From Areca catechu (Eukaryota; Streptophyta; Magnoliopsida; Arecales; Arecaceae), in contig JAHSVC010000031.1 of NCBI GenBank assembly GCA_021397845.1, positions 3,162,001 to 3,226,000 of the forward strand: 64,000 nt of DNA. Direction: 5' to 3'. A program made the position numbers and the translations under genes. Of this stretch, positions 1-9,517 are shown piece by piece. The stretch's first letter is position 1; every line of letters starts with the position of its first letter. The notes under the pieces were generated by a model. It searched no databases. It saw only the letters and a list, made by a program, of their open reading frames with translations, and had not been told where the DNA came from.

Positions 1-482
1 ACTTCCCGAAGTAGAGTCCTTTGAAGATTCAAAGAGGAACCTCAGATGTTTTCCTTTAAGTTGGCCTTTTCTATATACATGATGTCAAGAATTTTTTCGT
101 ACAGGGGATCATCGATCAAGGAAATGTCAGTATTAGGAATATTGACTTGATTCTTGACACCGAACATCTCTTAAAGAAGATTGTCGACTAAGTTTAGAGG
201 TGACTGGTAGTTGTTGCTTGTTGATAGCAGCTTCTTGGAGATTTTGAATAGCAGCTGTCATAACTTCCATCTTTAAGTGAATATCGATATGCTATGCCCC
301 ATGCTCATTATGGGAGGTATATTATTATTCTCTAGTTGAGGGTTTGGTAGATCATTCTTTTTGGATAGCTGGTGACCCCTACTATTTGAATCATTATGCA
401 TTTTTCCCTTCTCCATCTTCTCTATAAGGATTTTCTTTTCCAGGAGGTGGCCTATCTTTATCCCTTTCCTGGCATGCCAATA
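1..482 (-). other. Leader region of a Tat-like Ty3/gypsy element leaving the left edge
   Basis: On the minus strand this segment follows directly downstream of the LTR that begins at 483. Just beyond the LTR end the minus strand reads TTGGCATGCCAGG, the same sequence that follows the LTR of the complete Tat element at 51135, so it is probably the primer binding site region. Beyond it I see no recognisable gag domain. The small open frame at 273-518 crosses the LTR boundary and is not a credible gene. Confidence 0.45.
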
Positions 483-1150
483 TGTTGACACTGATCTCGA
501 TGATCGACTTTGCATCATCGAGAACTACCAGCCGGTCACCTCGAGCACCTGCAAAACAAGTCCCTGACCAAAAATTTTCTAGTGAGAGACACTTCGATGC
601 TTAAGTCAGTAGAGTTCAAGAAACAAGTAGAGAATCTATAGAGAAGCTAAGTCATGAGTACTTCACTTTCTTACTTTCCTGCGAAGGTCCCCTCTTACCC
701 ATATTTATAGAGTTTGCCTTAACAAAAGTTAGTTAGGAGAAGTGTCTTACAATTAATCTCAATATTATTTCATTGAAACTAACTTGAACCCATCATAACG
801 AATGGTTGTTATAACGTCATTCAATTATGATAACTGTTTCTTTCTTGCCATCCCAATTTTTCTTGACTTGGTCGGCGAAATCTAGTCATTAATCTATTGG
901 GGATAGTTTACCAGATATTTCTCTAAGTTTGAGTTGGTCAAACTTTATAAGTTGGTCGAATAGTTGTGCTTCAGGGATGAATCAGTCAAATTTTATATCG
1001 CTGGCTTATCAGTTTCTAAGCTCTTAGCCTTTTGCCAATTAGTCCAACCATCCTATCATAACAGGTTCACTAAGATCAATAACTTATTTTAGCTAATGGC
1101 TATTGTTGATTAATTCCGTGCCTCACCAACCATCCTCCGATGAAACCAAA
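483..1150 (-). mobile_element. Tat-like LTR (5' LTR of an element extending left)
   Basis: In plus orientation it starts TGTTGACACTG, which is the minus-strand LTR end ...CAACA followed by the putative primer binding site. It carries the block ACCTGCAAAACAAG and, about 30 bases on, CACTTCGATGCTTAAGTCAG. Both recur in the LTR fragment at 2326 and, more diverged, in the LTRs at 27008 and 51135. A minus-strand TATA-like box lies near 701-710. The distal (U3) end is not clear, so the right boundary is approximate. Confidence 0.5.
701..710 (-). promoter_or_regulatory. TATA-like box of the LTR
   Basis: The minus strand reads CTATAAATAT here, inside the LTR and about 200 bases upstream of its 3' end, a usual position for a retrotransposon promoter. 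Inference from motif and position only. Confidence 0.4.
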
Positions 1151-2325
1151 TGAAGGAAAAATAGAAATCAAGAAAAGGGAGGTGGGGGAAGGTTCCTATT
1201 GTATGTCTGTAAGAATTAGCGGACTAGCTTCAAAATGCAGGGATTTTGTAAAGTTTGACTAGATAAGCTAGATCCGAGGTCAGTTTTTGCCCGACTTTAT
1301 ACAACTTTGAGTCTATTTGTTCTATCAGATGGTTAAGCTTAATATGGACATGATTACGAGTAATGGATTGTTTCAAACTTATGTATTGGATACTACTGGA
1401 TCATGATTGCTTCTATGCAATTCATTTTCTTAAGCAAAACTATTTTCTTCGATCACTGGCACCTAGTCCCAGTAGGCAATCAATTTTTTATGGAACCAAC
1501 ATCTATTAATCTTTCTTTGAAATGATATTAACTATATCTAAGAAGCCTTGCCTTTGCTTAGATTTATGATTTCCCGGTTTGTAACCTTAATTTATCAGGG
1601 AAATACTTCATCTCAGTACCATTGGTCAAGAGTGTCATTGAGCTAATGTTAGACACTCTCATGGTCAGTACATTCAAGTGCAGCCTTTGTCAAATGTATT
1701 GAGATTGGAAAGCTTTCTCAATCATATTATCTGATTTGATCAAACAATGAAATTGGAAAACTTGTTTGATGATGTGCTTTCTAATTTAAGTTAATAAACT
1801 TTTTCAAGATCATGAAGACATGTACTAACCCAATAGTGGACTTGAGTAAAACGTCCCACTTAGTCAAATCCATGAACACATTTCAAACAGTGGTCCCATT
1901 CTGTCTTTTGCACAATCAAAATTGGGTGGTGGTGTGAGCATGGGCATGCATGTGATGGCAAGTCATGACATGACAATTCTCATGAAAAGTAAAAGAAAAG
2001 GAGTTTATGTCAGGAAAAGTCAAACACATGACTGCCATGGAGCCCATTGATACCAAATTGCAATGTAATTCCTTCATGGCGTAATGGAGCATCAAGAACT
2101 TCTCTGAGAAACCAAACTCTAGGCTTTGTGTAGGGGCATATATGTAAAGCAGAATTTTAATTCTAGAGTTTACAATTTATTGAATGTCAAAGCATCATGG
2201 CTTCTATTGAAGATTAGATCCCTAGCTAATGAAATTTGATGTGCCATTTTCTTGACTTAAGGCCTTCAGAAGATAACGGTAAAAATAATGATGATGACAA
2301 TAACAAAGTCATGGTGATAGTAGAC
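1151..2325. other. Gene-free AT-rich stretch
   Basis: I see no protein domain, LTR terminus or RNA gene here. Part of it may be the U3 portion of the LTR to the left or unrelated host intergenic DNA. Confidence 0.4.
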
Positions 2326-2540
2326 TGTTGATGCTGATCCCTATGGACTGGATGGATTGCTTGGGTTACCGGTTCACCTCCTTGGGCTACTGCAAAACAA
2401 ACTCTTGATCAGAATTTCTTTGGTAAGGGACACTCCGATGCCTAAGTCAGTAGTGATCAAGCCATAGAATGGAGAGCTCAAAGAAAGAGAGATGACAAAA
2501 GAGAAGAGTTAAATTTGGCATCAGCTAATCTTAGACTAGC
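2326..2540 (-). mobile_element. Truncated Tat-like 3' LTR fragment
   Basis: The plus strand reads TGTTGATGCTGATCC, and later CTGCAAAACAAACTC and CACTCCGATGCCTAAGTCAG, closely matching the LTR at 483. On the minus strand this is the R-U5 end of an LTR. It lies directly next to integrase sequence, so U3, the polypurine tract and any antisense ORF of this element have been deleted. It is probably the remnant 3' LTR of the element at 2541-5450. Confidence 0.55.
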
Positions 2541-3075
2541 TCATATTACCTTTCGTTATCGATGATGATGGCATGAGGAATTCTGAACTGGAAGATAATG
2601 GAATTCTTAACAAAAATTTTGACCTTCCCTTCGATTATGTGAGCTAGGGGTTCGGCTTCAACCCACTTAGTGAAGTAGTCGATGGCTACGATGAGGAACT
2701 TCTATTGTCCAAAGGCCAGAGAGAATGGGCCAAGAATATCCATTCCCCATTGAGTGAATGGCCATGGGGATATTAACTGAGTTAGCTGACTTGCAGGGTG
2801 TCTCTGGATGATAGAGTATCTTTGACACTGGTCACATCTTTGGACGTAGTCGCTGTATCTTTTTGGATGGTTGGCCTATAATAGCCCTAGCAGATCACTT
2901 TGTAGGCTAGAGATCTGCCCTCTAGATGATCTCCACATATGCCCTCACGCACTTCTCTTAGGGTGTAGTCGGCGTCTGATGGCCCTAAGCATTTTAGTAG
3001 GGATTGCATGAAGGACCTTTTGTATAAAGCTCTCTAGGATAACATATTGGAAGGCCATCCATCGGACTTGTTTGG
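2541..3075 (-). pseudogene. Ty3/gypsy (Tat) integrase fragment
   Basis: Integrase inserts the cDNA of an LTR retrotransposon into the nuclear genome. The minus strand encodes a zinc-binding H2C2 region around 2800-2960 and then the start of the catalytic core with FLIVAIDYFTKWVEAEPLA near 2640-2700. An in-frame stop precedes FLIV, and other frames are needed further upstream. The C-terminal half of the core and the C-terminal domain are missing, because the LTR fragment at 2326-2540 follows immediately. The order integrase after the second RNase H is that of the Tat lineage. Confidence 0.75.
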
Positions 3076-3620
3076 CTAGGCCTTGTCTTCAGGTAATACA
3101 CCATCACTCAAGAACTTAATCATAGGATCCATCCAACAAGGCTCATGCTCGATTTGGTGGACCTCTAAAGCCTTTTCTGATATGCTGGGGTCTTCTAGAT
3201 ATTCTATATAAGTCCGACCAAGAGAATCTAGAGTGGTGGTTGCCAGTCGAGAAAGAGCATCGGCCCGAGAATTTTTGGTCCATGGGACATGGGCTATTTC
3301 AAAGAATTCCAATTGGAATAATAAATCTCGTACCTTCTCCAAGTACTTGATCATGACAGAGTCTCAAGCTTCAAACTCGCCTTTCACTTGTTTCATCACT
3401 AGTTAAGAATCTGAGAAGACCTTAATTTTTGAATCCCCAATTCTTTGATGATTCTAAGTCCTGCCAAGAGGGTTTCGTATTCTGCTTGGTTATTCAAGAT
3501 CGGGAAGGAAAAACGAAGGGCATACTCCATGGTCTGCCCATTGGGATCAGCTAAAATAAGTTGCCTACCGGCGGAGTTAGATGCTCCGTCCATATGGAGG
3601 ATCTATGTCGACTCCAAAAT
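3076..3620 (-). pseudogene. Archaeal-type RNase H (aRNH) of the Tat element
   Basis: The start, near 3593, reads MDGASNSAGRQLILADP and is followed by NNQAEYETLLAGL. The C-terminal part reads AHVPWTKNSRADALSRLATT near 3220-3300. DGASN plus NNQAEYEALL is the signature of the extra RNase H that Tat-lineage gypsy elements carry between the retroviral-type RNase H and integrase. It probably helps degrade RNA in RNA-DNA hybrids. The reading frame breaks between the two parts (around 3355-3400), so the copy is dead. Confidence 0.75.
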
Positions 3621-4160
3621 TTCCATGGTTGTTTCCTTGTCATCGATCTCATGCCTATTGGCCTCCTACTTCCATGTACATTCAGCAAGGAAGTCGGCTA
3701 GTACTTGTGCCTTCATCGCTGATCTGGGTAAGAATGTGATATCAAATTCACCTAACTTAATGGGCTATTTAGCTATCCTTCTCGAAGTGTCGGACATCAG
3801 AGCATGGCTTTCAAGGGTTGGTCCGTCAAGACCACAATGGCATGGGATTGAAAGTAAGGTCGCAAGCATTTCGCCGCAATGACCAATGAATATATGAGTT
3901 TCTGTACCCTAGGATACCTTGTTTCGGTTTCATGCAACACCATGCTAGTATAGTAGATCAGCTTTTGTATGTTGTCTGGTCTTTTCTTGACAAGTACTGA
4001 GCTAACAACCTCATCCGAAGCAGGCATATATAAGTAGAGAATTTCACCTTCTTGAGGTTTTGAGAGTAGATGGGGACTTTCCAAATATCTCTTTAGTTCT
4101 TCAAAGGCAAGTTGGTAGTCTTCTGACCACTCAAAACTTTTGGTTTAGTGGAGGGCTTTA
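3621..4160 (-). pseudogene. RT-connection and first RNase H domain of the Tat element
   Basis: The minus strand encodes FEELKRYLESPHLLSKP near 4040-4130, then YTSMVLHETETRYPRVQKL and RPYFQSHAIVVLTDQPL near 3805-3850. These are typical of the RNase H region after reverse transcriptase in Ty3/gypsy elements. The linker QVLADFLAECT near 3670-3710 leads to the second RNase H. The open part is 3797-4084; frames differ on both sides, so it is a pseudogene. Confidence 0.7.
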
Positions 4161-4960
4161 AAGAAGGAGAGACATCTTTCGGTTGATCGGGAATGAATCA
4201 ACTTAAAGAAGCAATTCTCCCAGTCAGTTGTTACACTTCTTTCTTTTGGAAGGATGTCTCATACTTCAAATAGCTTGGATCTTTTTTAGATTGGCCTCTA
4301 TTCCTCGTTTGGTGACAAGGAATTTAAGGAATGCTCCTGATGTCACTCCAAAGGTGCACTTGGTTGGGTTCAGTTCCATCCGATGACGTCGCAGGGCATC
4401 AAAGGATTCTTCTAGATCTTTGATGTGATCGACTTTTTGGAGACTCTTTACGATCATATCATTGACATATGCCTCCATGTTCCTTCCAAGTTGCTTTTCA
4501 AACATTTTGTTGATCAACCTTTGGAAGGCTGCTCTGGTGTTTTTCAGTCCAAATAGCATCACCTTGTAACAATAAAGTCCCTTCTCTGTTATGAATGCCA
4601 TCTTCTCTTCATCATCAAGATGCATCCATATCTGATTGTATCCGAAGAAGGCATCCATGAAACTTAATAGCTGGTGACTAGCAGTGGCATCAACCAGCTG
4701 GTTTATTTTTGGCAGAGGAAAGCTATCTTTTGGGCAAGCTTTGTTGAGATCAGTGTAGTCGTTGTAGATTCTCCATTTGCCATTAGCTTTCTTCACCATA
4801 ACAACATTGGCCAGCCAATTGGGATAGTGGACTTCCTTTATGAATCCAGCATTGAGAAATTTGTTTACCTCTTCATCAATCACCTTCTATCTTTCTGGAG
4901 TGAAGTTTCTTTATTTTGATAGACAGGCTTGTGATCAGGGGCGACTTCCAATCGATGGGT
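4161..4960 (-). pseudogene. Ty3/gypsy reverse transcriptase with altered active site
   Basis: The long open part (4266-4883) shows EEVNKFLNAGFIKEVHYPNW, VVMVKKANGKWRI, CPKDSFPLPKI, GYNQIWMHLDDEEKMAF and LNPTKCTFGV, the fingers-palm order of a Ty3/gypsy reverse transcriptase. The catalytic motif, usually YVDDM, reads YVNDM, so a metal-binding aspartate is replaced by asparagine. The change fits CpG decay (TCGAT to TCAAT). Other motifs have also drifted, for example YNDYTDLN for the usual VDYT-LN. The frame is lost near 4260, towards the thumb. Confidence 0.85.
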
Positions 4961-5450
4961 GATGACTTCAGCCGGGATTTCGAGCATGTCAAAAGCTGAC
5001 CAGGTGAAGATGTCGGCATTACTTTGTAGGAAGTTGGTTAGCTTGGCTTCGTTTCTTTGTCGAGCAAACTTTCAATCTGTACAACCTTCATTTGGTCACC
5101 TTCTGCTAGTGGTATGGAAATAGTCTTTTTGACAAGTTCTCCGCAATCCTCTAACCGATCTCTCAATCCAATTGCTCCAGAGTCATGTGGTCGGCCGACT
5201 ATCCATCTTGTATCATTAGACACAATCAAGCAACCTTTAGTTTCCTCTCAGTTCTCTGATCTCATTTCTGGTGGGGAATCACACTAGGAGGTGGTAGGTC
5301 GATACCATGGCACGGAACCTATTAAAAGCTGGTCATCCCAAGATAGCGTTTAATGCTAATATCATTTGTACGTCCGCAAAGTTAATTGGGAGTGTTTTTT
5401 GAAATGGCTCTATACCAAGGGTTATTGGCAATATTATTTCTCTTCCACTC
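4961..5450 (-). pseudogene. Protease C-terminal part and linker of the Tat element
   Basis: The minus strand from 5450 downward encodes a sequence like LPITLGIEPFQKTL, then ILALNAILGWPAFNRFRAVVS-like residues and STYHLLVCFPT. It matches the second half of the Tat aspartic protease, compare the region at 36569-36787. The N-terminal half with DSG is absent because the element is cut at 5450 where an LTR begins. Stops are present. Confidence 0.6.
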
Positions 5451-6472
5451 TGTTGACTCTGGTCTTGATTTTAATGATTGACAAAATGTTTAAGTATATA
5501 TGAGTACTAATTATATTTTAAGTGTATTTTTCAGATCTTAGTACTCAACCATGTTGAATGAAGAAATGCTTGTATTTCAGTTGAAAAGTCCTTAAATTAA
5601 TGAAAAATCAAGTATATGGACTTTGGAATTAATAAGAAAACTTGAAAAGGTTAAAGTTTCAATTTAAAGATGTTTCAGCAATGGCACAGGCAAGTGTCGA
5701 CACCTGGAAATGAAGTGTCGACACCTGAAGAAAATAAAGTGTCGACATCTGGAGGTGAAGTGTCGACTCAAGACCTGAGATTTTTGAAAATACAGAACTT
5801 TGCCTTTTGGAAGATATTTGCCTCAAGTGTCGACTCACAGGAATGAAGTGTCGACACTTGAAATTGAAGTGTCGACACCTGAGAGATGAAGTGTCGACAC
5901 CTGGAGGCGAAGTGTCGATACCTAGAGGCGAAGTGTTGACACTTGAACAGTAACGCTAGTTTTCAAAAGATGCAGACTTCTCCAACTTGCTTCAAACGGC
6001 CATATTTTTCTCTCTAATGGCTATAAACGGTCATTTAAGTATTGGGAGGCTATATAAACATCAAGAATCAAATGGGAAAGTAATCCTTTGGTGAGTTTCT
6101 TGAATATTCTTAAAGGATTCAAGAGTTGAGTGATTTAAGCCTTCAAGCTTCCAAGTTTCAAAGAGAGCAATCAAAGTCTACATCCACAAGCATCAATCAA
6201 AGGCTTCATCAACTTGAAGACAAGATCTTCATCAACATTCAAGGGCTTCAAAGAGATATTTTCTTTATTTTAGGAAGCTTTTATTGTATTCATTTATACT
6301 TGTTCTTACATTGTTCCCCTTGTGCTTTTATTTCTTTATTTCCGCTGCATTTATTTGAAATACACGAGCACTTGAATTGCATTAGCACATACTTGCTTTA
6401 GTTCATATTTTAATAGAACAAAAGTATAAAACCCAATTCACCCCCTTCTTGGATTGCGTACCTGAGCCTACA
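5451..6472 (+). mobile_element. Sirevirus-like (Ty1/copia SIRE) LTR
   Basis: It begins TGTTGACTCTGGTCTTG and ends CCTACA, with CCCAATTCACCCCCTTCTTG just inside the end. The same start and the same C-rich end block (inverted) occur in the solo LTR at 17003-18579. Its U3 part holds ten copies of a palindromic motif (separate entry); clustered U3 palindromes are reported for Sireviruses. I see no matching target duplication: the left flank is CACTC and the right AAATT. The gypsy pol does not resume on the right, so this is a rearranged junction or a fragment rather than a clean solo insertion. Confidence 0.55.
5692..5945. repeat. Ten copies of AGTGTCGACAC-like palindromes
   Basis: The motif AAGTGTCGACACCTGGA recurs with spacings of about 20-60 bases: six or seven near-perfect copies plus variants GTGTCGACTC, GTGTCGATAC and GTGTTGACAC. 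The core GTGTCGACAC is a perfect palindrome. It sits in the U3 part of the LTR, where it could act as a clustered regulatory site (inference). Confidence 0.8.
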
Positions 6473-7140
6473 AAATTATAATTTAAATTCATCAAGATCC
6501 ATCCGTGCTGAGCTGCTCTAAAATCTATGCAGGCTTGATAACTTTGCAGAAGAATTCTTGCTCTAAGAAGCATGCAGCTTTGAGATCCATGCAAATTCTT
6601 TTGCTTTGAGTTCCGTCCAGATTCTTTTGTGACTGTGGAATAGAGGGGACGATGATGGATGCGGGAAGAGGTGATTGGGACATCCATAATAAGAATATAT
6701 ACTTTGATTAACTCACTTTGTTTTTGCAGCTATAGTCAATAAAGTTTTCGAAGCAAGTTACAAATTTTCTTGAAACATGTTCATAAACCAAATTTTCTTG
6801 AAGCATGATTTGGCTCATAAACCACACATAGAAAAAGCCCATTAATTTTCTTCAAGCATGTTCATAAGCCAAATTTTCTTGAAGCATGATTTGGCTCATA
6901 AGCCAACACATGGAAGAAGCCAATTTAGCTCAAGCCCAAAGCATGATGGAGGGCATCCTCTTCAAGTCCAAGACCAACCATTCAAGCCTCTTCAAGACCA
7001 AGCCCAAGCCCAATTCATGCCAATATTTGAAGCACATGGGGGAACAACTCATCAAACAACTTTAGGGGAGAAGGAATTACATTACATCAAGAGTTTTATG
7101 GGGAACACAAAGATTCCTTCCACTACCCCAACAGTATTTG
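6473..7140. other. Gene-free region with an 81-bp duplication
   Basis: No domain is recognisable on either strand. The plus-strand open frame at 6858-7148 arises over the second duplicate and has low-complexity H, Q and P content; I do not consider it a gene. Confidence 0.4.
6776..6937. repeat. 81-bp tandem duplication
   Basis: CATGTTCATAA(A/G)CCAAATT begins at 6776 and again at 6857. Both copies continue through TTCTTGAAGCATGATTTGG with only a few differences. The function is unknown; it may belong to an uncharacterised LTR or UTR. Confidence 0.8.
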
Positions 7141-7600
7141 ACATGTGAGATGCCACAACTTATGACACCTAAGTCTCCACATCAGTATTTGGAAGCCACA
7201 TTAGGATCTTCTAGATGCCACATGTCAAAGTGATTGTAACTTTCTACCAATAATTTATTTTTAGTTAAAACCACTTACCTAAAAATTGTTGGAGCCAACT
7301 AAGCCACCCTTATCCCTCCTCTCCACCCTTGGATGAAATTCCTAGCATTGGAGCCTATAAATAGGGCCCCTAGGCTCTCATTGTATTCATTCTATGCTAT
7401 GATTTGAATTAATGAAAAGATTGTTTCTTGTGTTCTAGTTTTTTGAGTTCTTGTTTAGAGTGAAAGTTTTCTAGCTAGTTTGAGTGTGTAGATCCTTATC
7501 CAAGGAGAGAATGAGAGTTTTCTAAGTTTGAGTTTGAGAGTGAAGAGTGCTTTTGCAAGGAGTAAAGGATGGGATGCCCATTGATGGATCTATGATCAAG
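7141..7600 (+). promoter_or_regulatory. LTR-like promoter region with TATA box
   Basis: A canonical TATA context GCCTATAAATAGGG lies at 7353-7366. It is followed by a T-rich transcribed-leader-like stretch with TGATTTGAATTAATGAAAAG, a layout common in plant LTRs of the gypsy class. I could not locate paired termini or pol sequence, so the assignment to an LTR is tentative; it could be the remains of a host promoter. Confidence 0.35.
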
Positions 7601-8737
7601 CTCCAGGTCCCAAGCCGCCGGCCACTTTCTTCTTCTTCCTTTTTTCTTTGATTCCATTCCAACTCCAATTCTTCTTCCATGTCTAATCCCAAATTTTTTT
7701 GTAGGTTCTCTCAGGTTCCTAGGTCAAGGATGATAGTCTCCATGCCATGGATCAAGTCCAAGGTGAGTCTCAAAGTAGAGAGTGCCAATATTGACTTCTA
7801 GACCTCAATCCTTGAGTGATGAGAGCTCCTTCCACCAAATAATTAGCCATCATTGTTGGTAGGAAAACTCTTCCTAAGCTTCATTAGATTTGATCATTTT
7901 AAGGTTAACTTGGCCTAGTAGTGATGGTTTCCTTTCCATGAAGATCCTAATCCTTATTTTGAACTATATCTACATTGCAGGACTTAAATATTAGATCAAC
8001 TAGTCTCCTTATGAAAATTCTTTTCTTGAATCAATTTAGCCCATTTATTTGATAATTAATTGCTCAAGTTTATTTGCTGGTTAGCTTGCTAAAACTTTTT
8101 ATTTATCATTTTACTTTTGTCCCCCATCAGGAGGGACTTGCAGGGAGGCATGGCCAGTGGCTGGGGAAGGCGGCAGCATGGTCCGTGGCTGGGGAAGGCG
8201 ACGACATGGCCGACGGTGTGGAGATTCGGCAGGGCACGAGTGGATCTGCAAGGGTGGATGGAGAAGGCCTGCACGGTGATCTCGACAGGTCATGGATCCC
8301 TTCGATCAGCTAGCAACATAGGAAATAGGGTCAGACCGGAAGGGAGGGAAAGGCTGCGACGGCTGGTGGTGTGGGGGAAAGGGGCGCGGCATGGCACGGG
8401 CGAAGCTGCAAGGGGTGGATGGCCGTGGGCGGCTCCAGTGGGATTCGCTGGCATTCCACAAGGAGATTGTTGTCGAGGTAAGGTGGACGGCCATTGAGGG
8501 TCGCCGGTGGTCGGGCTTGGCGGATCGAGACTGGCAGCAAAAAAATTGGGAGTTCTGGTAATAGTTTTGAGGTTGAAGATGATAGAGATAAAGAAGAATA
8601 AATCAAGAATAAAAAAGGAATAAAGTGGGAATAGTGGGGATAACTGGAATAGGTGGAATAAGAAAAGTACAAAAATAAATAAAAAATAAAATCTCCGATA
8701 AAGAAAAACCCGGATGGGTTTCGATGTCCCCATCACT
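7601..8737. other. No gene; GC-rich then AT-rich low-complexity block
   Basis: Positions 8110-8520 are G-rich on the plus strand (GGGGAAGGCGGCAGC type) and give long overlapping open frames on both strands because stops are rare. None has a recognisable domain. Positions 8550-8700 are A-rich. I see nothing else. Confidence 0.4.
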
Positions 8738-9072
8738 GAAGCCTGACACTCAAGCCCGGAAACTCCTGAAGCCCGTCACTCAAGCCCTGAAACTCCTAAA
8801 GCGGGCACTCAAGCCCTAAAACTCCTAAAGCCCGGCACTCAAGCCCTGAAATTCCTGAAGCCCGGCACCTGCTGCTATCCTCATAGTATGGAGATGTCAG
8901 CGGGACACTCCAGAAGTTTCGTCATCTACCACCTGACTTACAGCTCAGCACCTTAAGCCTGGAAACTCCTGATACCCAGCACTCAAGCCCGAAAACTCTT
9001 GAAGCCCGGCACTCAAGCACGAGAACTCTTGAAGTCCGACACTCAAGCCCGAAAACTCCTGAAGCCTGGTAC
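8738..9072. repeat. 29-bp minisatellite beside the Tat antisense ORF
   Basis: The unit CACTCAAGCCCGGAAACTCC plus TGAAGCCCG repeats about eight times in two blocks (8738-8860 and 8945-9072), separated by a non-repeat insert with TATGGAGATGTCAGC. It lies just past the end of the antisense ORF at 9518. A different minisatellite sits in the same relative place (32630-33092) in the other Tat element. Confidence 0.8.
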
Positions 9073-9517
9073 CTCACAGTCACCTGGTGGGTCCAACGAG
9101 TGCAACATCCGGGCTCGGCCTCACTGTGCACACCTGGAGCTGGTCCCAACCGAGGTCAAATGGACCTCCCCAAGCAAAGCGCTCGGAGCCCTGCAACCAC
9201 TTGCTCGTGAGGTGGGAATGACTCAGCAAGCTAAGAACTCCTCCCTAACCTCCTCGCGTGTTCAGGGCTCGGTAGAGAAGGGCCCGGATACTTGGTATTT
9301 CAAGGCCAAGTGCCTACACAAGTACATGCACATAGGCAGTCAAGAAGTGAAGGGAAGAAGATTGACAAAGTCCAAAGAATGAAAAGAGACACAGGTCAAG
9401 ATGACTGAAAAGGAATTTCATTAATACTTGGTAAGGTTGTACATTGTCACTAGGCCCCGACATGCCGGGCAGCCCAGATCAGAAGCAAAAAGAAGAAAAA
9501 TACAAGGGGCCCCTATG
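9073..9517. other. Spacer between minisatellite and antisense ORF
   Basis: No coding signal is seen. By comparison with the complete Tat element this is the tail-to-tail spacer between the antisense ORF and the missing plus-strand integrase. Confidence 0.4.

Noticed and set aside
5451..6472. Calling this LTR a clean solo insertion
   Set aside because: No target duplication is present, and the interrupted gypsy reading frame does not resume on the right.
8117..8736. Overlapping frames on both strands near 8.1-8.7 kb, including one with a hydrophobic N-terminus
   Set aside because: GC-rich low-complexity DNA on one side and A-rich on the other produce these; no recognisable domain and no conserved start context.
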